From assembly GCF_001956045.1 (NCBI RefSeq), contig NZ_MRTH01000054.1, forward strand, positions 1-39,848: 39,848 bases of DNA, written 5' to 3'. This DNA is from Paenibacillus sp. FSL H7-0331. Lineage in GTDB: Bacteria; Bacillota; Bacilli; Paenibacillales; NBRC-103111. The position numbers and the translations under genes were made by a program. The notes under the pieces are model-generated. The model did not search any database. It was not told where the DNA came from and was given only the letters and a program-made list of their open reading frames with translations. Position 1 is the first letter of the stretch. Each line of letters opens with the position of its first letter. Shown here piece after piece: positions 32,186 through 39,848 of this stretch.

Positions 32186-33520
32186 ATGAAAAAAAATCAC
32201 ACAATCAGCATGATCGCTGCCATTGCGGCATGTATGGTCGCAGCAACAGGCTGTTCGACAGGGATGGATAATTCAGGGGGAGCATCCAATACAGCAGCAC
32301 CAGCTGCAAATACTGCGACTGCCAAGAAAGAAAAAATCACATTAACGATGTGGGGCGGCGTACCCGCAGAGTCAGGCCCACAAGGCGTAGTAGACGCCTG
32401 GAATGCCAAAAATTCCGATGTTCAGGTCAAATATGAGCGGTATGTTAACGATGACGCAGGTAATATGAAGCTGGATACAGCTTTGGCGACCGAGCAGGAT
32501 GTAGATTTGTTCGTTAACTACACACAGACACAGCTGCAGCGCAGGATCGATGCCGGATTTACCCAAGATCTTGGGACTTACACGGACTACAATATTGAAG
32601 AAAAGATTCAAGGCTCCGGTGAATGGAAAATGAATGGTAAATATTATGCCATGCCGACCAGTAAAAGTCATTATTTTGTATGGTTCAACAAGGACTTGCT
32701 CGATCAAGCTGGACTCAAGGTGCCGACCGAATGGACTTGGACCGAGATGAGCGCCTACGCGGACAAGCTGAAAAGCGATAAGCGATATGGTCTGGTACAG
32801 CACACGGAACCATTGCCTGATCCACTGGACTCTGTGTCCGTCAAGTATGGGTATACAAAGCCGGATGGTTCCTCCAATATGGACCATGCCCTGTATGGAA
32901 AATGGCTGGAAACGATGAAAGCCATGATGGCCGATGGCCGCGCGACACCCCCATATGCTGAGCAAATAACTTCAAAAATGCCAGTGGATACCGTCTTTCT
33001 GAAGGGTGAAGCTGCAATGCTGAATGCGGGTACCTGGATATTCCGCAGCTCAAATAATACGAAAGATAACCCGAGAACATTCAAAGTCGCATTTGCACCA
33101 GTACCACGTTTAGTGGACAACGCATCAGACTTCATCTCGCGTGGAGGTACCGGAGATTCGATATCGATCAATGCCAAATCCAAAAACAAGGAAGCAGCAT
33201 GGACCTTCCTTAAGTGGTATGCAGACGGAGGGATGCTTCCGATGGTACCTGGAGGACGTTTCCCGGCTTCCAAATCAGTAAATCAGGATGAGGTAATGAA
33301 GCTGCTGCTAGGAGATAATGCGGCAACGTATGATCAGGAGTCGTTAAAGAGGGTTTTATTCAATGACGTACCGAAATATGCACGCTCCCTTCCGAAGCAG
33401 GTCTTGGATTTACGTCAAGAGGAATATGAGAAGTTTTTCACAGGGAAGCAGGATGTGAAGGCTACACTGGATTCCATTGCCAGAAGACATAATGATTATA
33501 TCAAACAAACAAAAAAATAA
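32186..33520 (+). CDS. ABC sugar transporter substrate-binding lipoprotein
   Basis: 444 residues of the extracellular solute-binding family 1. A lipoprotein signal has a basic start (MKKNH), a hydrophobic core (SMIAAIAACMVAA) and lipobox ATGC, so it is anchored in the membrane facing outward. The mature protein has ITLTMWGGVPAESGP, MPTSKSHYFVWFNKDLLDQA and AWTFLKWYADGG, typical of oligosaccharide binders. GGAGGGG is 5-11 bases upstream. The spacer 32014-32185 holds no clear promoter at standard spacing but a small palindrome AACGAAATCGTT. The two permease genes follow; the ATPase is probably a shared MsmX-type protein elsewhere. Confidence 0.94.
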   Translation: MKKNHTISMIAAIAACMVAATGCSTGMDNSGGASNTAAPAANTATAKKEKITLTMWGGVPAESGPQGVVDAWNAKNSDVQVKYERYVNDDAGNMKLDTALATEQDVDLFVNYTQTQLQRRIDAGFTQDLGTYTDYNIEEKIQGSGEWKMNGKYYAMPTSKSHYFVWFNKDLLDQAGLKVPTEWTWTEMSAYADKLKSDKRYGLVQHTEPLPDPLDSVSVKYGYTKPDGSSNMDHALYGKWLETMKAMMADGRATPPYAEQITSKMPVDTVFLKGEAAMLNAGTWIFRSSNNTKDNPRTFKVAFAPVPRLVDNASDFISRGGTGDSISINAKSKNKEAAWTFLKWYADGGMLPMVPGGRFPASKSVNQDEVMKLLLGDNAATYDQESLKRVLFNDVPKYARSLPKQVLDLRQEEYEKFFTGKQDVKATLDSIARRHNDYIKQTKK

Positions 33521-33590
33521 ACGAATGAAGCGAGGGGGGAGCAGCGACTCTTCCCTCGACATTCACTCATGACGGATTGGAGTGGAATCA

Positions 33591-34460
33591 ATGGGAAGTA
33601 AGCAACGATGGGTCGGATATGCATTTATTTTGCCTAACCTGATTGGGGTGCTTCTATTCTTTATCATACCGGCTATATTCTCTGCGGTTCTGATGTTTAC
33701 GGATTGGCAATTTACGAGCAAGACGTATCACTTTATAGGATTGGATAATATCAAGCGTTTATTTCATGATGAACTGTTTTATCTTTCGCTGAAAAACACG
33801 ATTTTTTTCCTTATTAGTGTGCCGATCTCCGTCATATTAGCTTTTGTGGTTGCCGTTGTCCTCAATCGTTCCGTATATATGAAATCACTGCTTCGCGCAC
33901 TCTATTTCATGCCGTATATTACGAGCGGGGTGGCCGTGGCATTCGTATGGATGCTGTTATTTCAGCCGAAACAAGGTCCCATCAATATGATGCTGATGAA
34001 ATTGGGCTTCGATCACCCGCCAGGCTGGTTAACTTCACCGGATACCGTTATGATCGCGATCGACATCATTTGGATTTGGTTTATGCTTGGCTATAATATG
34101 ATCATTTATTTGGCAGCACTTCAGGAAATTTCACCGGAATTGTTGGAAGCGGCCAAAATCGACGGCGCTTCGGTTAGACAAAGCGTGTTCAGCATTATGC
34201 TGCCGCTCGTAAGTCCTACCACCTTCATGCTTGTGGTTACGGGATTAATTATGACGATCAAAACCTTTGGCATTATAGAAGCTTTGACTCAGGGCGGACC
34301 GGGTAATGGCTCGCTGATCTTATCCTTATACGTCTATAAAACCGCATTCCGCTATTATGAAATGGGTTATGCCTCCACAGTGTCCTGGGCTTTATTTGCA
34401 GTGATTCTGGTCATTACGGGCGTTCAATGGTTTGGCCAAAAGAAATGGGTACATTATTAA
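33591..34460 (+). CDS. ABC sugar transporter permease 1 (MalF/LacF type)
   Basis: 289 residues with six membrane helices, starting RWVGYAFILPNLIGVLLFF. The cytoplasmic EAA loop that docks the ATPase is EAAKIDGASVRQSVFSIMLP. Start ATG 33591 has GGAG with 8-base spacing; a GTG at 33582 is inside that site. Second gene of the import operon, 70 bp after the binding protein. Confidence 0.93.
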   Translation: MGSKQRWVGYAFILPNLIGVLLFFIIPAIFSAVLMFTDWQFTSKTYHFIGLDNIKRLFHDELFYLSLKNTIFFLISVPISVILAFVVAVVLNRSVYMKSLLRALYFMPYITSGVAVAFVWMLLFQPKQGPINMMLMKLGFDHPPGWLTSPDTVMIAIDIIWIWFMLGYNMIIYLAALQEISPELLEAAKIDGASVRQSVFSIMLPLVSPTTFMLVVTGLIMTIKTFGIIEALTQGGPGNGSLILSLYVYKTAFRYYEMGYASTVSWALFAVILVITGVQWFGQKKWVHY

Positions 34461-34476
34461 GGAGGCTCGTCTGATC

Positions 34477-35367
34477 ATGAATTCCAAGGCTGATTACACT
34501 ATTCCACGACGCAGCCCGGTGCTCGCCACAAATCGAAGATCCACCCTCCGGGGTTTGCAAAAGGGATTGCTCACACTCGTGATGGCTGCTTTTGCTATCA
34601 TTATGGTGCTGCCCTTTATATGGATGATTTCGACATCCTTCAAAACACCTGCAGCTGTGTTCGAATATCCGATTCAGTGGATTCCTACACATCTGGTATG
34701 GGAGCATCATATCAAGGTATGGACGGGAACGAACAGCTTTGTACCGTACTATCTCAATTCCTTAAAGGTTGCATTGATCAGCATGACGGGGGCGACGCTG
34801 CTCTCGGCGCTGGCAGCCTATGGTTTCACGAAAGTGGAATTTAAGGGAAGAGATTCGTTGTTCATGCTGTATCTGGCGATGATGATGATTCCACCTCAGG
34901 TGCTGTTTGTTCCCAAATTTATTATGTTTAAATGGATGGGTATCTTCAATACACATTGGGCGCTCATTTTACCGGGTATGATTACGATATTTGGGGTTTT
35001 TATGATGAGGCAGTTTTTTATCTCGATCCCCAAGGATATTTCCGAATCGGCGTTTATTGATGGGGCCGGACATTTCAAGATTTTTACACGTATTATGCTT
35101 CCCTTGTCGAAGCCTGCGCTCGCTACTCTGGCGGTAATCGATTTTTCCTGGCACTGGAACGATTTTGAAAATGCGCTCGTTTTTATTATTAAACGCGAAT
35201 TGTACACGGTGCCGCTCGGTTTGCAAAATTTCATTCTCGAATTTAACGTCGATTATAACGGGATGATGGCCGCGGCTGCAGCTGGCATACTGCCGATGCT
35301 GGTTGTGTTTTTAATCGGTCAACGGTTTATTATTGAAGGTTTATCCAGTACCGCTGTAAAAGGATAA
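34477..35367 (+). CDS. ABC sugar transporter permease 2 (MalG type)
   Basis: 296 residues with six membrane helices. Landmarks are IIMVLPFIWMISTSFK, ALAAYGFTKVEFKGRDSLF and the EAA-like loop ESAFIDGAGHFKIFTRIMLP. The start at ATG 34477 is chosen because AAGGAGG overlaps the stop region of permease 1. It ends in a terminator-like hairpin. Confidence 0.93.
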   Translation: MNSKADYTIPRRSPVLATNRRSTLRGLQKGLLTLVMAAFAIIMVLPFIWMISTSFKTPAAVFEYPIQWIPTHLVWEHHIKVWTGTNSFVPYYLNSLKVALISMTGATLLSALAAYGFTKVEFKGRDSLFMLYLAMMMIPPQVLFVPKFIMFKWMGIFNTHWALILPGMITIFGVFMMRQFFISIPKDISESAFIDGAGHFKIFTRIMLPLSKPALATLAVIDFSWHWNDFENALVFIIKRELYTVPLGLQNFILEFNVDYNGMMAAAAAGILPMLVVFLIGQRFIIEGLSSTAVKG

Positions 35368-35384
35368 CGAGATTCAGATGCAGG

Positions 35385-35415
35385 AACAGGCCTTCTTGAA
35401 GGGGGCTTGTTTTTC
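35385..35415 (+). terminator. terminator after the permease genes
   Basis: AACAGGCCTTC pairs imperfectly (wobble pairs) with the GGGGGCTTGTT arm, followed by TTTCTCG. It separates the transport genes from the sensor kinase gene. Confidence 0.6.
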
Positions 35416-35498
35416 TCGATTCCTGGAGTGATCGGACATGCTATAATAGCTTGTGATACAAATGTAAGTCGGTTGAATTTCAGGAAGGGGTTGATTCC

Positions 35499-37286
35499 GT
35501 GTCGAGCAAGCTGTTTGCCTTATTTCCCAAAACGCTCAAGAATCGCCTGTTTCTGGCATTCGTTATGTTGATACTGCTTCCTTATGCTTTTTTGAATGTT
35601 TACAATTTCAATAGTGTTGAAGGGGTTTTGAGAAAGCAGACCGCCGATCAAAGCCTGGAGCAGATGACTACGCTGCAGAAGTCATTGGAGGATCTGCTGA
35701 ACGTTGTCTACAAAACCGTAACACTGATGGAGCAGGATGTGTTGGTAACCTCGATCCTTCGTGAACCTAATGAGCATGACAGTCTGCGAAGGGTATATAT
35801 GATTGATACCAAATTCAAGTCGATCATTAACAGTCTGTTTATTAGCCTGTCGCCGGTTTATTATACATTGTTGGATGGTTCCGGCAACGTCTATGCCTCC
35901 TATACACCGAATGAGAGCTTGTCCTATAGTCAATTGACGCAGGAGCCCTGGTATACCGCAATCTTGCAGCAGCCTTATCGTTATGTCTGGAACTGGGACA
36001 AGAATTACGTAAGCCGTGATTTGTCACGAAGCCCACAGCTGCTTACTTATTCAACACCACTGCGGGACAGGGACGGAACCCGATATGCTGTTATGCGGGC
36101 AAGTGTTGACGTATATGAGTGGTTTCGTGCAGTTACCCAATTTAATGAAGAGACGTATTTGCTGCTGGAATCGGATGGAACGATACTTGCTGATAGCAAG
36201 AGCGGGAGAATCGAGAAGACGGAGAGACTTGCTGGAAACCATAAGCTGGATCATAAAGGCTATTATGTGGAGGGTGAATACTTACATATTTATACGGAGC
36301 TGCCGCGAATCAATAAATACATGATGAAGCGTGTGCAGATGAATCAGATTTATGCTGAGGTAGATCGGCTGAAGAAGTCGTTTTTTACTGCATCGATCAC
36401 GTTTACGTTGGCCTTTATTACGATAACATTGCTGATTGCGTCTACGATTACCAAACCACTGCACAATTTACAACGCAAGATGGCCAATGCAGTAGACAAT
36501 AGATTTCGAGTCCAGCTGCCTGAATCCAAATACCAGGGGGAAATCCTGCAGCTAACCCGTACCTTCAATCAGATGATGGCCGATATGGAGCAATTGATCC
36601 AGCGACTTAAGGAAGAGGAACGGAACAAAGAAGCGGTCAGATTCCAGATGCTGCTATCGCAAACGAATCCTCATTTTTTGCTGAATACACTCAATACGGT
36701 TAAATGGTTGGCACTGGTTGAGAATCAGCCGGATATCGCCGAGATTTGTGTGTCCTTGGGAAAATTACTTGAGGCAGGCTTAAATTCAGAGCGCGAATTG
36801 ATTTATTTGAAGGATGAGCTTGGTCTGGTGGAGTCGTATATTTATATCCAAAATTTTCGTTACAAGCAGTTGTTTGATGTGCAATACGAGGTGGAGCCAG
36901 GTCTGGAATATGCGCTGCTGCCCAAGCTAAGCCTACAGCCGCTCGTTGAAAATAGTATTCAGCATGGCTTTATGGAGATGGAGAAAAAGGGACTTATTAC
37001 GATTAGAGCGTATGCAGAAGAAGGAAAGTTGTACCTTGAGGTTGAGGATAATGGATCAGGATCAGCTGGGAAGCATACAGGCAAAACGATTAAATCGGAT
37101 CGCCAACGAGGGGGTATCGGGATCAGCAATCTGAAAGAAAGACTTGGGCTGTTATTTAAAAGCAATGCAGGTCTGGAAATGGTCGTATTGGAGCAGGGAA
37201 CTCGGGTGCGATTTTATTTTCCACTTCTGATATCCGAGCCGTATATTGACGGGCACAACTTGTCTGTCCAAGCTGATGAAAGATAA
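35499..37286 (+). CDS. YesM-like sensor histidine kinase
   Basis: 595 residues. A membrane helix at about 17-38, an extracellular sensor region at about 40-290, a second helix at about 292-318, then HAMP (ITKPLHNLQRKMANAV). The His_kinase box is SQTNPHFLLNTLNTVKWLAL (phospho-His about residue 392), and HATPase boxes are PLVENSIQHGF and VEDNGSGSAG, then GGIGISNLKERL. This is the LytS/YesM architecture that pairs with AraC-type response regulators. The start is GTG 35499 behind AGGAAGGGG. The partner is likely the response regulator at 38911, with the secreted BNR protein lying between them. It probably senses extracellular oligosaccharide or the loaded binding protein. Confidence 0.93.
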   Translation: MSSKLFALFPKTLKNRLFLAFVMLILLPYAFLNVYNFNSVEGVLRKQTADQSLEQMTTLQKSLEDLLNVVYKTVTLMEQDVLVTSILREPNEHDSLRRVYMIDTKFKSIINSLFISLSPVYYTLLDGSGNVYASYTPNESLSYSQLTQEPWYTAILQQPYRYVWNWDKNYVSRDLSRSPQLLTYSTPLRDRDGTRYAVMRASVDVYEWFRAVTQFNEETYLLLESDGTILADSKSGRIEKTERLAGNHKLDHKGYYVEGEYLHIYTELPRINKYMMKRVQMNQIYAEVDRLKKSFFTASITFTLAFITITLLIASTITKPLHNLQRKMANAVDNRFRVQLPESKYQGEILQLTRTFNQMMADMEQLIQRLKEEERNKEAVRFQMLLSQTNPHFLLNTLNTVKWLALVENQPDIAEICVSLGKLLEAGLNSERELIYLKDELGLVESYIYIQNFRYKQLFDVQYEVEPGLEYALLPKLSLQPLVENSIQHGFMEMEKKGLITIRAYAEEGKLYLEVEDNGSGSAGKHTGKTIKSDRQRGGIGISNLKERLGLLFKSNAGLEMVVLEQGTRVRFYFPLLISEPYIDGHNLSVQADER

Positions 37287-37448
37287 ATGGAGCATTGTGG
37301 AAAATGTTCTATCTAATCCTACTATACTATGGAATCACGGGATATTGTTCTATAACCAGACGAATTTGACACTTATACCGTTTATTTCTCCTGTGATACG
37401 ATGAGTTTGCAATCAGCTATGTGGAATCTATCTTGTAGAAGACTAGCA

Positions 37449-37462
37449 TGCAAACGCTTTTA
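37449..37462 (+). promoter_or_regulatory. candidate CcpA operator (cre-like site)
   Basis: TGCAAACGCTTTTA matches the cre consensus TGWAARCGYTWNCW at 12 of 14 positions, 78 bp before the secreted protein gene. It would fit carbon catabolite repression of a polysaccharide-degrading enzyme. The 253-bp spacer 37287-37539 is otherwise non-coding. Confidence 0.45.
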
Positions 37463-37539
37463 TCGTAAATCCAGGAGGTGAGTACACCCGTATTTGGTAG
37501 AAGTATAGGCTTCTTACTAAACAAGTGGAGGTATGAACA

Positions 37540-38817
37540 ATGAAATGGTTAACATTAGGTAAAAAGCTCGTGGTTACTGCTACTCTAATGACCCTACTGT
37601 TGCCGGCAAGTATAGGCAGCGCCGCGGCGGTATTAACGGAAGTACCTTACTCGATTGATTCCAGCAACCAGGCCGGCTGGTGGACACCACTGGATACTTA
37701 TGTCACGGGAAACGAATATGCGTATATGGCCTACAATGCACCAGGCAGCACAGCAGGCACACATAAAATTAATATTGCCAGAAGAGATAATTCAGGAAGC
37801 TGGACGAATATTCCGGTAATGAACGGAACCACTGCTGCTGAGTACAGCGATGATATTGGGCATAATCAACCATCTATGGCCAGAGACGGCAGCGGCAGAT
37901 TCCACGTATTTGGTTCTATGCATACGAACACCTGGCGATATTTTCGTTCGGATACAGTAGGGGGTAGTCCTCAATATCATTCACCGGATATGCCGGACTC
38001 GACGCTCAAGGTCACCTACCCCGTATTGACGACAGCACCGAATGGTGATTTGTATTTGATGGTTCGGGGAAGTGATGATGCGAATACGCGTCGTAACGGA
38101 GTCTTGTACCGCTGGAACAACAGTGCCAGTACATGGGGGAAAGTGGCTGTCATCGCATCAGCAGCGAACAGATCGGTATATCCGGATGATTTGGTCTTTG
38201 ACTCGAACGGTGATCTGCATATTTTGTTCGAATGGTCGAACTTTCCTTCCAGTGGACTGCGTCATGAGCTATCCTATTTAAAATACAGTCCTTCAACAGG
38301 AATCTTCTCCAAGGCAAATGGATCGGCAGTAACCCTTCCTGTAACGAATGCAACGGTTGATATTATTCAACCATTAACTGGCAGCGAAATTTACGTTGCA
38401 GACTCAGGGGTTCCGGACGGGCCCGGCGTACAGAGCGCCAAGCTGGCTGTGGATTCATCAAACAGTCCCAAGGTTGCTTACCGATATCGGGAAAGCGGAA
38501 GCTCGATTTTCTCCGTGAAGTATGGCTACGTGAGCAGTGGTGCATGGAATGTCCAAACGGTATATGATACCAGTCAAACGAAAGCTGCTATTGATATAAC
38601 CTGGACAGGATCGGATAAAAGAGTATATTATGTAACCGATACGGGTACCGATAGAGCTTTCATGGCAGTCAATACGAGCGGATCGACCTGGACTTCAACA
38701 TCGATTGCTCCCGGGAAGCCCATTGAACGGCTGGCTGTAGAGCGGAATGCAAACGGGATCGATATATTGTACCTGGTAGATATCAAGAATTTAAAATTGT
38801 ACTACGGCAGAAATTAA
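37540..38817 (+). CDS. secreted BNR_4-type beta-propeller protein (possible polysaccharide lyase or glycosidase)
   Basis: 425 residues. A signal peptide (KKLVVTATLMTLLLPASIGS then AAA) precedes a repetitive beta-rich protein with Asp-box-like repeats: DIGHNQPSMARDGSGRFHVF, WRYFRSDTVGG, VTYPVLTTAPNGDLYLMV, SVYPDDLVFDSNGDLHILFE, LSYLKYSPSTG, SAKLAVDSSNSPKVAYRY. The pattern HNQPS...G.FHVFGSMH..TWRYFRS is like BNR_4 proteins, a seven-bladed propeller shared by PL24/PL25 ulvan lyases and PL42/GH145 enzymes that act at rhamnose-glucuronate bonds. The family assignment is moderate and the substrate unknown. It lies inside the YesM/YesN pair and downstream of the importer. GTGGAGGT precedes the ATG. 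Confidence 0.78.
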   Translation: MKWLTLGKKLVVTATLMTLLLPASIGSAAAVLTEVPYSIDSSNQAGWWTPLDTYVTGNEYAYMAYNAPGSTAGTHKINIARRDNSGSWTNIPVMNGTTAAEYSDDIGHNQPSMARDGSGRFHVFGSMHTNTWRYFRSDTVGGSPQYHSPDMPDSTLKVTYPVLTTAPNGDLYLMVRGSDDANTRRNGVLYRWNNSASTWGKVAVIASAANRSVYPDDLVFDSNGDLHILFEWSNFPSSGLRHELSYLKYSPSTGIFSKANGSAVTLPVTNATVDIIQPLTGSEIYVADSGVPDGPGVQSAKLAVDSSNSPKVAYRYRESGSSIFSVKYGYVSSGAWNVQTVYDTSQTKAAIDITWTGSDKRVYYVTDTGTDRAFMAVNTSGSTWTSTSIAPGKPIERLAVERNANGIDILYLVDIKNLKLYYGRN

Positions 38818-38910
38818 TAGCCTGTGAATCGTGCTGATTGTTAACCGTGCTGCGGAACTTACGGATCAGGCGTATGCGGCTATAGTAGACAAAATCAGGA
38901 GGTGAGGAAC

Positions 38911-39681
38911 ATGTGGACCGTATTGCTGGTGGAGGATGAGGTGTTCGTTCGGGAATCGGTCAGGCGGATTGTGGATTGGCAAAGTCTTGGCTTTAATGTG
39001 ATCGGCGAAGCCGGGAACGGTGAAGAAGCACTGGGCTTTATTGAGCAGCATCTGCCTGATTTAATCATCTGTGATATTCTTATGCCCAAAATGAATGGTG
39101 TGGAACTGCTGCAGCGGGTAAGAGAACTGGAGATCGGCAGTCGGTTTATTATGCTGTCCTGCCTCAGTGATTTTGATTATGTGCGGAAAGCGTTAGAGTA
39201 TGGCGCTTCCAATTATATACTTAAGCTGTCCATGAATGTTCAGTCGTTGATGGATGCGCTCGTCAAGGTAGAGGTGGAGTTAAGCAAGCAGCAGGCTTCC
39301 GGACTGTCGATACCCCCTTCACGGATAGATACACCCCAGCAGGCCGATACCGGGCACCGTGAGGTGGATAAGCTGATCTCGTACATGAAAGAAAATTTTC
39401 GCAGCATGATTTCATTAAGAATGCTGGCCGAGCACGTTTCTATGGATGAGAAATACATCAGCACCTTGTTTAAGAAAAAAACAGGAACCAACGTGATTCA
39501 ATTTCTTCATCAGCTTCGAATTGATGAAGCCAGACATCTGCTGGAGCATTCCAATATGACGGTTTCGGAAATCGGCACGCAGGTCGGGTATGAGAACGAT
39601 AATTATTTTATTAAAATTTTCAAGCGGTTTACTGCCTTGACGCCAAACAGCTATCGAAGCCGTGCTCGTCTTAGGGGTTAA
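38911..39681 (+). CDS. YesN-like response regulator (receiver + AraC DNA-binding domain)
   Basis: 256 residues. The receiver domain is residues 1-125 with LLVEDEVFVRES, phospho-Asp about residue 55 in ICDILMPKMNGVE, conserved Ser in LSCLSDFDYV and LKLSM at the C-terminal Lys. The AraC-type DNA-binding domain is about residues 150-256 (MISLRMLAEHVSMDEKYIST, FKKKTGTNVIQFLHQLRIDE, SEIGTQVGYENDNYFIKIFK). The linker is short compared with the long linkers of many YesN proteins. The start at ATG 38911 has AGGAGGTGAG immediately upstream. It probably controls the importer, lyase and its own operon. Confidence 0.93.
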   Translation: MWTVLLVEDEVFVRESVRRIVDWQSLGFNVIGEAGNGEEALGFIEQHLPDLIICDILMPKMNGVELLQRVRELEIGSRFIMLSCLSDFDYVRKALEYGASNYILKLSMNVQSLMDALVKVEVELSKQQASGLSIPPSRIDTPQQADTGHREVDKLISYMKENFRSMISLRMLAEHVSMDEKYISTLFKKKTGTNVIQFLHQLRIDEARHLLEHSNMTVSEIGTQVGYENDNYFIKIFKRFTALTPNSYRSRARLRG

Positions 39682-39720
39682 TTACCACCAGTGAAGGATT
39701 AGGAAGGAATGAATTATAGC

Positions 39721-39770
39721 ACAAACACAAAGAAGCACTCAGCGCAGGCTGGGAGCTTCTTTGTGTTTGT
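39721..39770. terminator. strong terminator with a perfect 16-bp stem
   Basis: ACAAACACAAAGAAGC (39721-39736) and GCTTCTTTGTGTTTGT (39755-39770) pair perfectly around an 18-base loop. The T-rich arm serves as the U-tract on plus, and the A-rich arm gives one on minus. It ends the two-component/propeller locus. Bases 39771-39848 carry no recognised feature. Confidence 0.87.
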
Positions 39771-39848
39771 ATACGTCAGACTGTCTAACAACTGAATGCT
39801 GAGCACTCTTTAAACCGCGAATTCATGCTATTTTGCTCAAATAAACGT

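Overview
The window looks like a chromosomal segment of a Paenibacillus-type bacterium (Bacillota). The evidence is strong Shine-Dalgarno sites of the AGGAGG type, frequent GTG/TTG starts, YesM/YesN-type two-component genes beside an ABC sugar importer that lacks its own ATPase, a WYL regulator, a YtiB-like carbonic anhydrase and a DHH-type Mn pyrophosphatase. No rRNA, tRNA, CRISPR array or intact mobile element was seen. The only mobile trace is a decayed IS3-family transposase at 5766-6025.

Layout. 1-2835: a WYL-type regulator, a squalene-cyclase-repeat-like protein and a wrecked EAL-domain gene. 2893-5705: an MHYT-sensor hybrid histidine kinase with two receiver domains, then a free receiver protein. 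5706-6178: IS remnant, inverted repeat and a hairpin. 6176-10142: hexuronate operon uxaE-uxaC with a divergent AraC regulator. 10188-14258: housekeeping-like and paralogous genes (divergent IF-3 relative, hemolysin III family protein, CorC/HlyC-type CBS protein, a 39-codon ORF, a UMP-kinase paralogue). 14283-15809: nnrE/nnrD fusion for NAD(P)HX repair.

15923-22397 is the most interesting region. It is a tightly packed block of seven genes (gaps of 1, 7 and 53 bp, then three 4-bp overlaps). Five match the uncharacterised set known only by Salmonella locus names: STM4015 (leucine-rich-repeat-like), STM4014 (ATP-grasp-like), STM4013 (sulfatase/phosphatase superfamily), STM4012 (HemN-like radical SAM) and STM4011 (second radical SAM). 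Here the set is coupled to an adenylylsulfate-kinase homologue and a metallophosphoesterase. This looks like a complete small biosynthetic or modification pathway whose product is unknown. Beta-carbonic anhydrase and ppaC follow.

24086-25578: the futalosine-pathway menaquinone genes mqnB-mqnD. 25746-29749: VTT-domain membrane protein, a broken sensor-kinase gene, aldo/keto reductase, a small membrane protein, nitrilase and a DinB-fold protein. 29864-31943: an AT-rich divergent pair, an alpha/beta hydrolase and an XRE regulator with a long helical-repeat tail. They share an 88-bp spacer with two copies of a palindromic operator placed on the promoters, which suggests a compact self-regulated module.

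32186-39681: a carbohydrate locus with a lipoprotein binding protein, two permeases, a YesM-like sensor kinase, a secreted BNR_4-type beta-propeller protein (possible polysaccharide lyase or glycosidase) and a YesN-like response regulator, closed by a 16-bp perfect terminator stem. With the hexuronate operon it suggests growth on uronic-acid-containing glycans. That link is inference.
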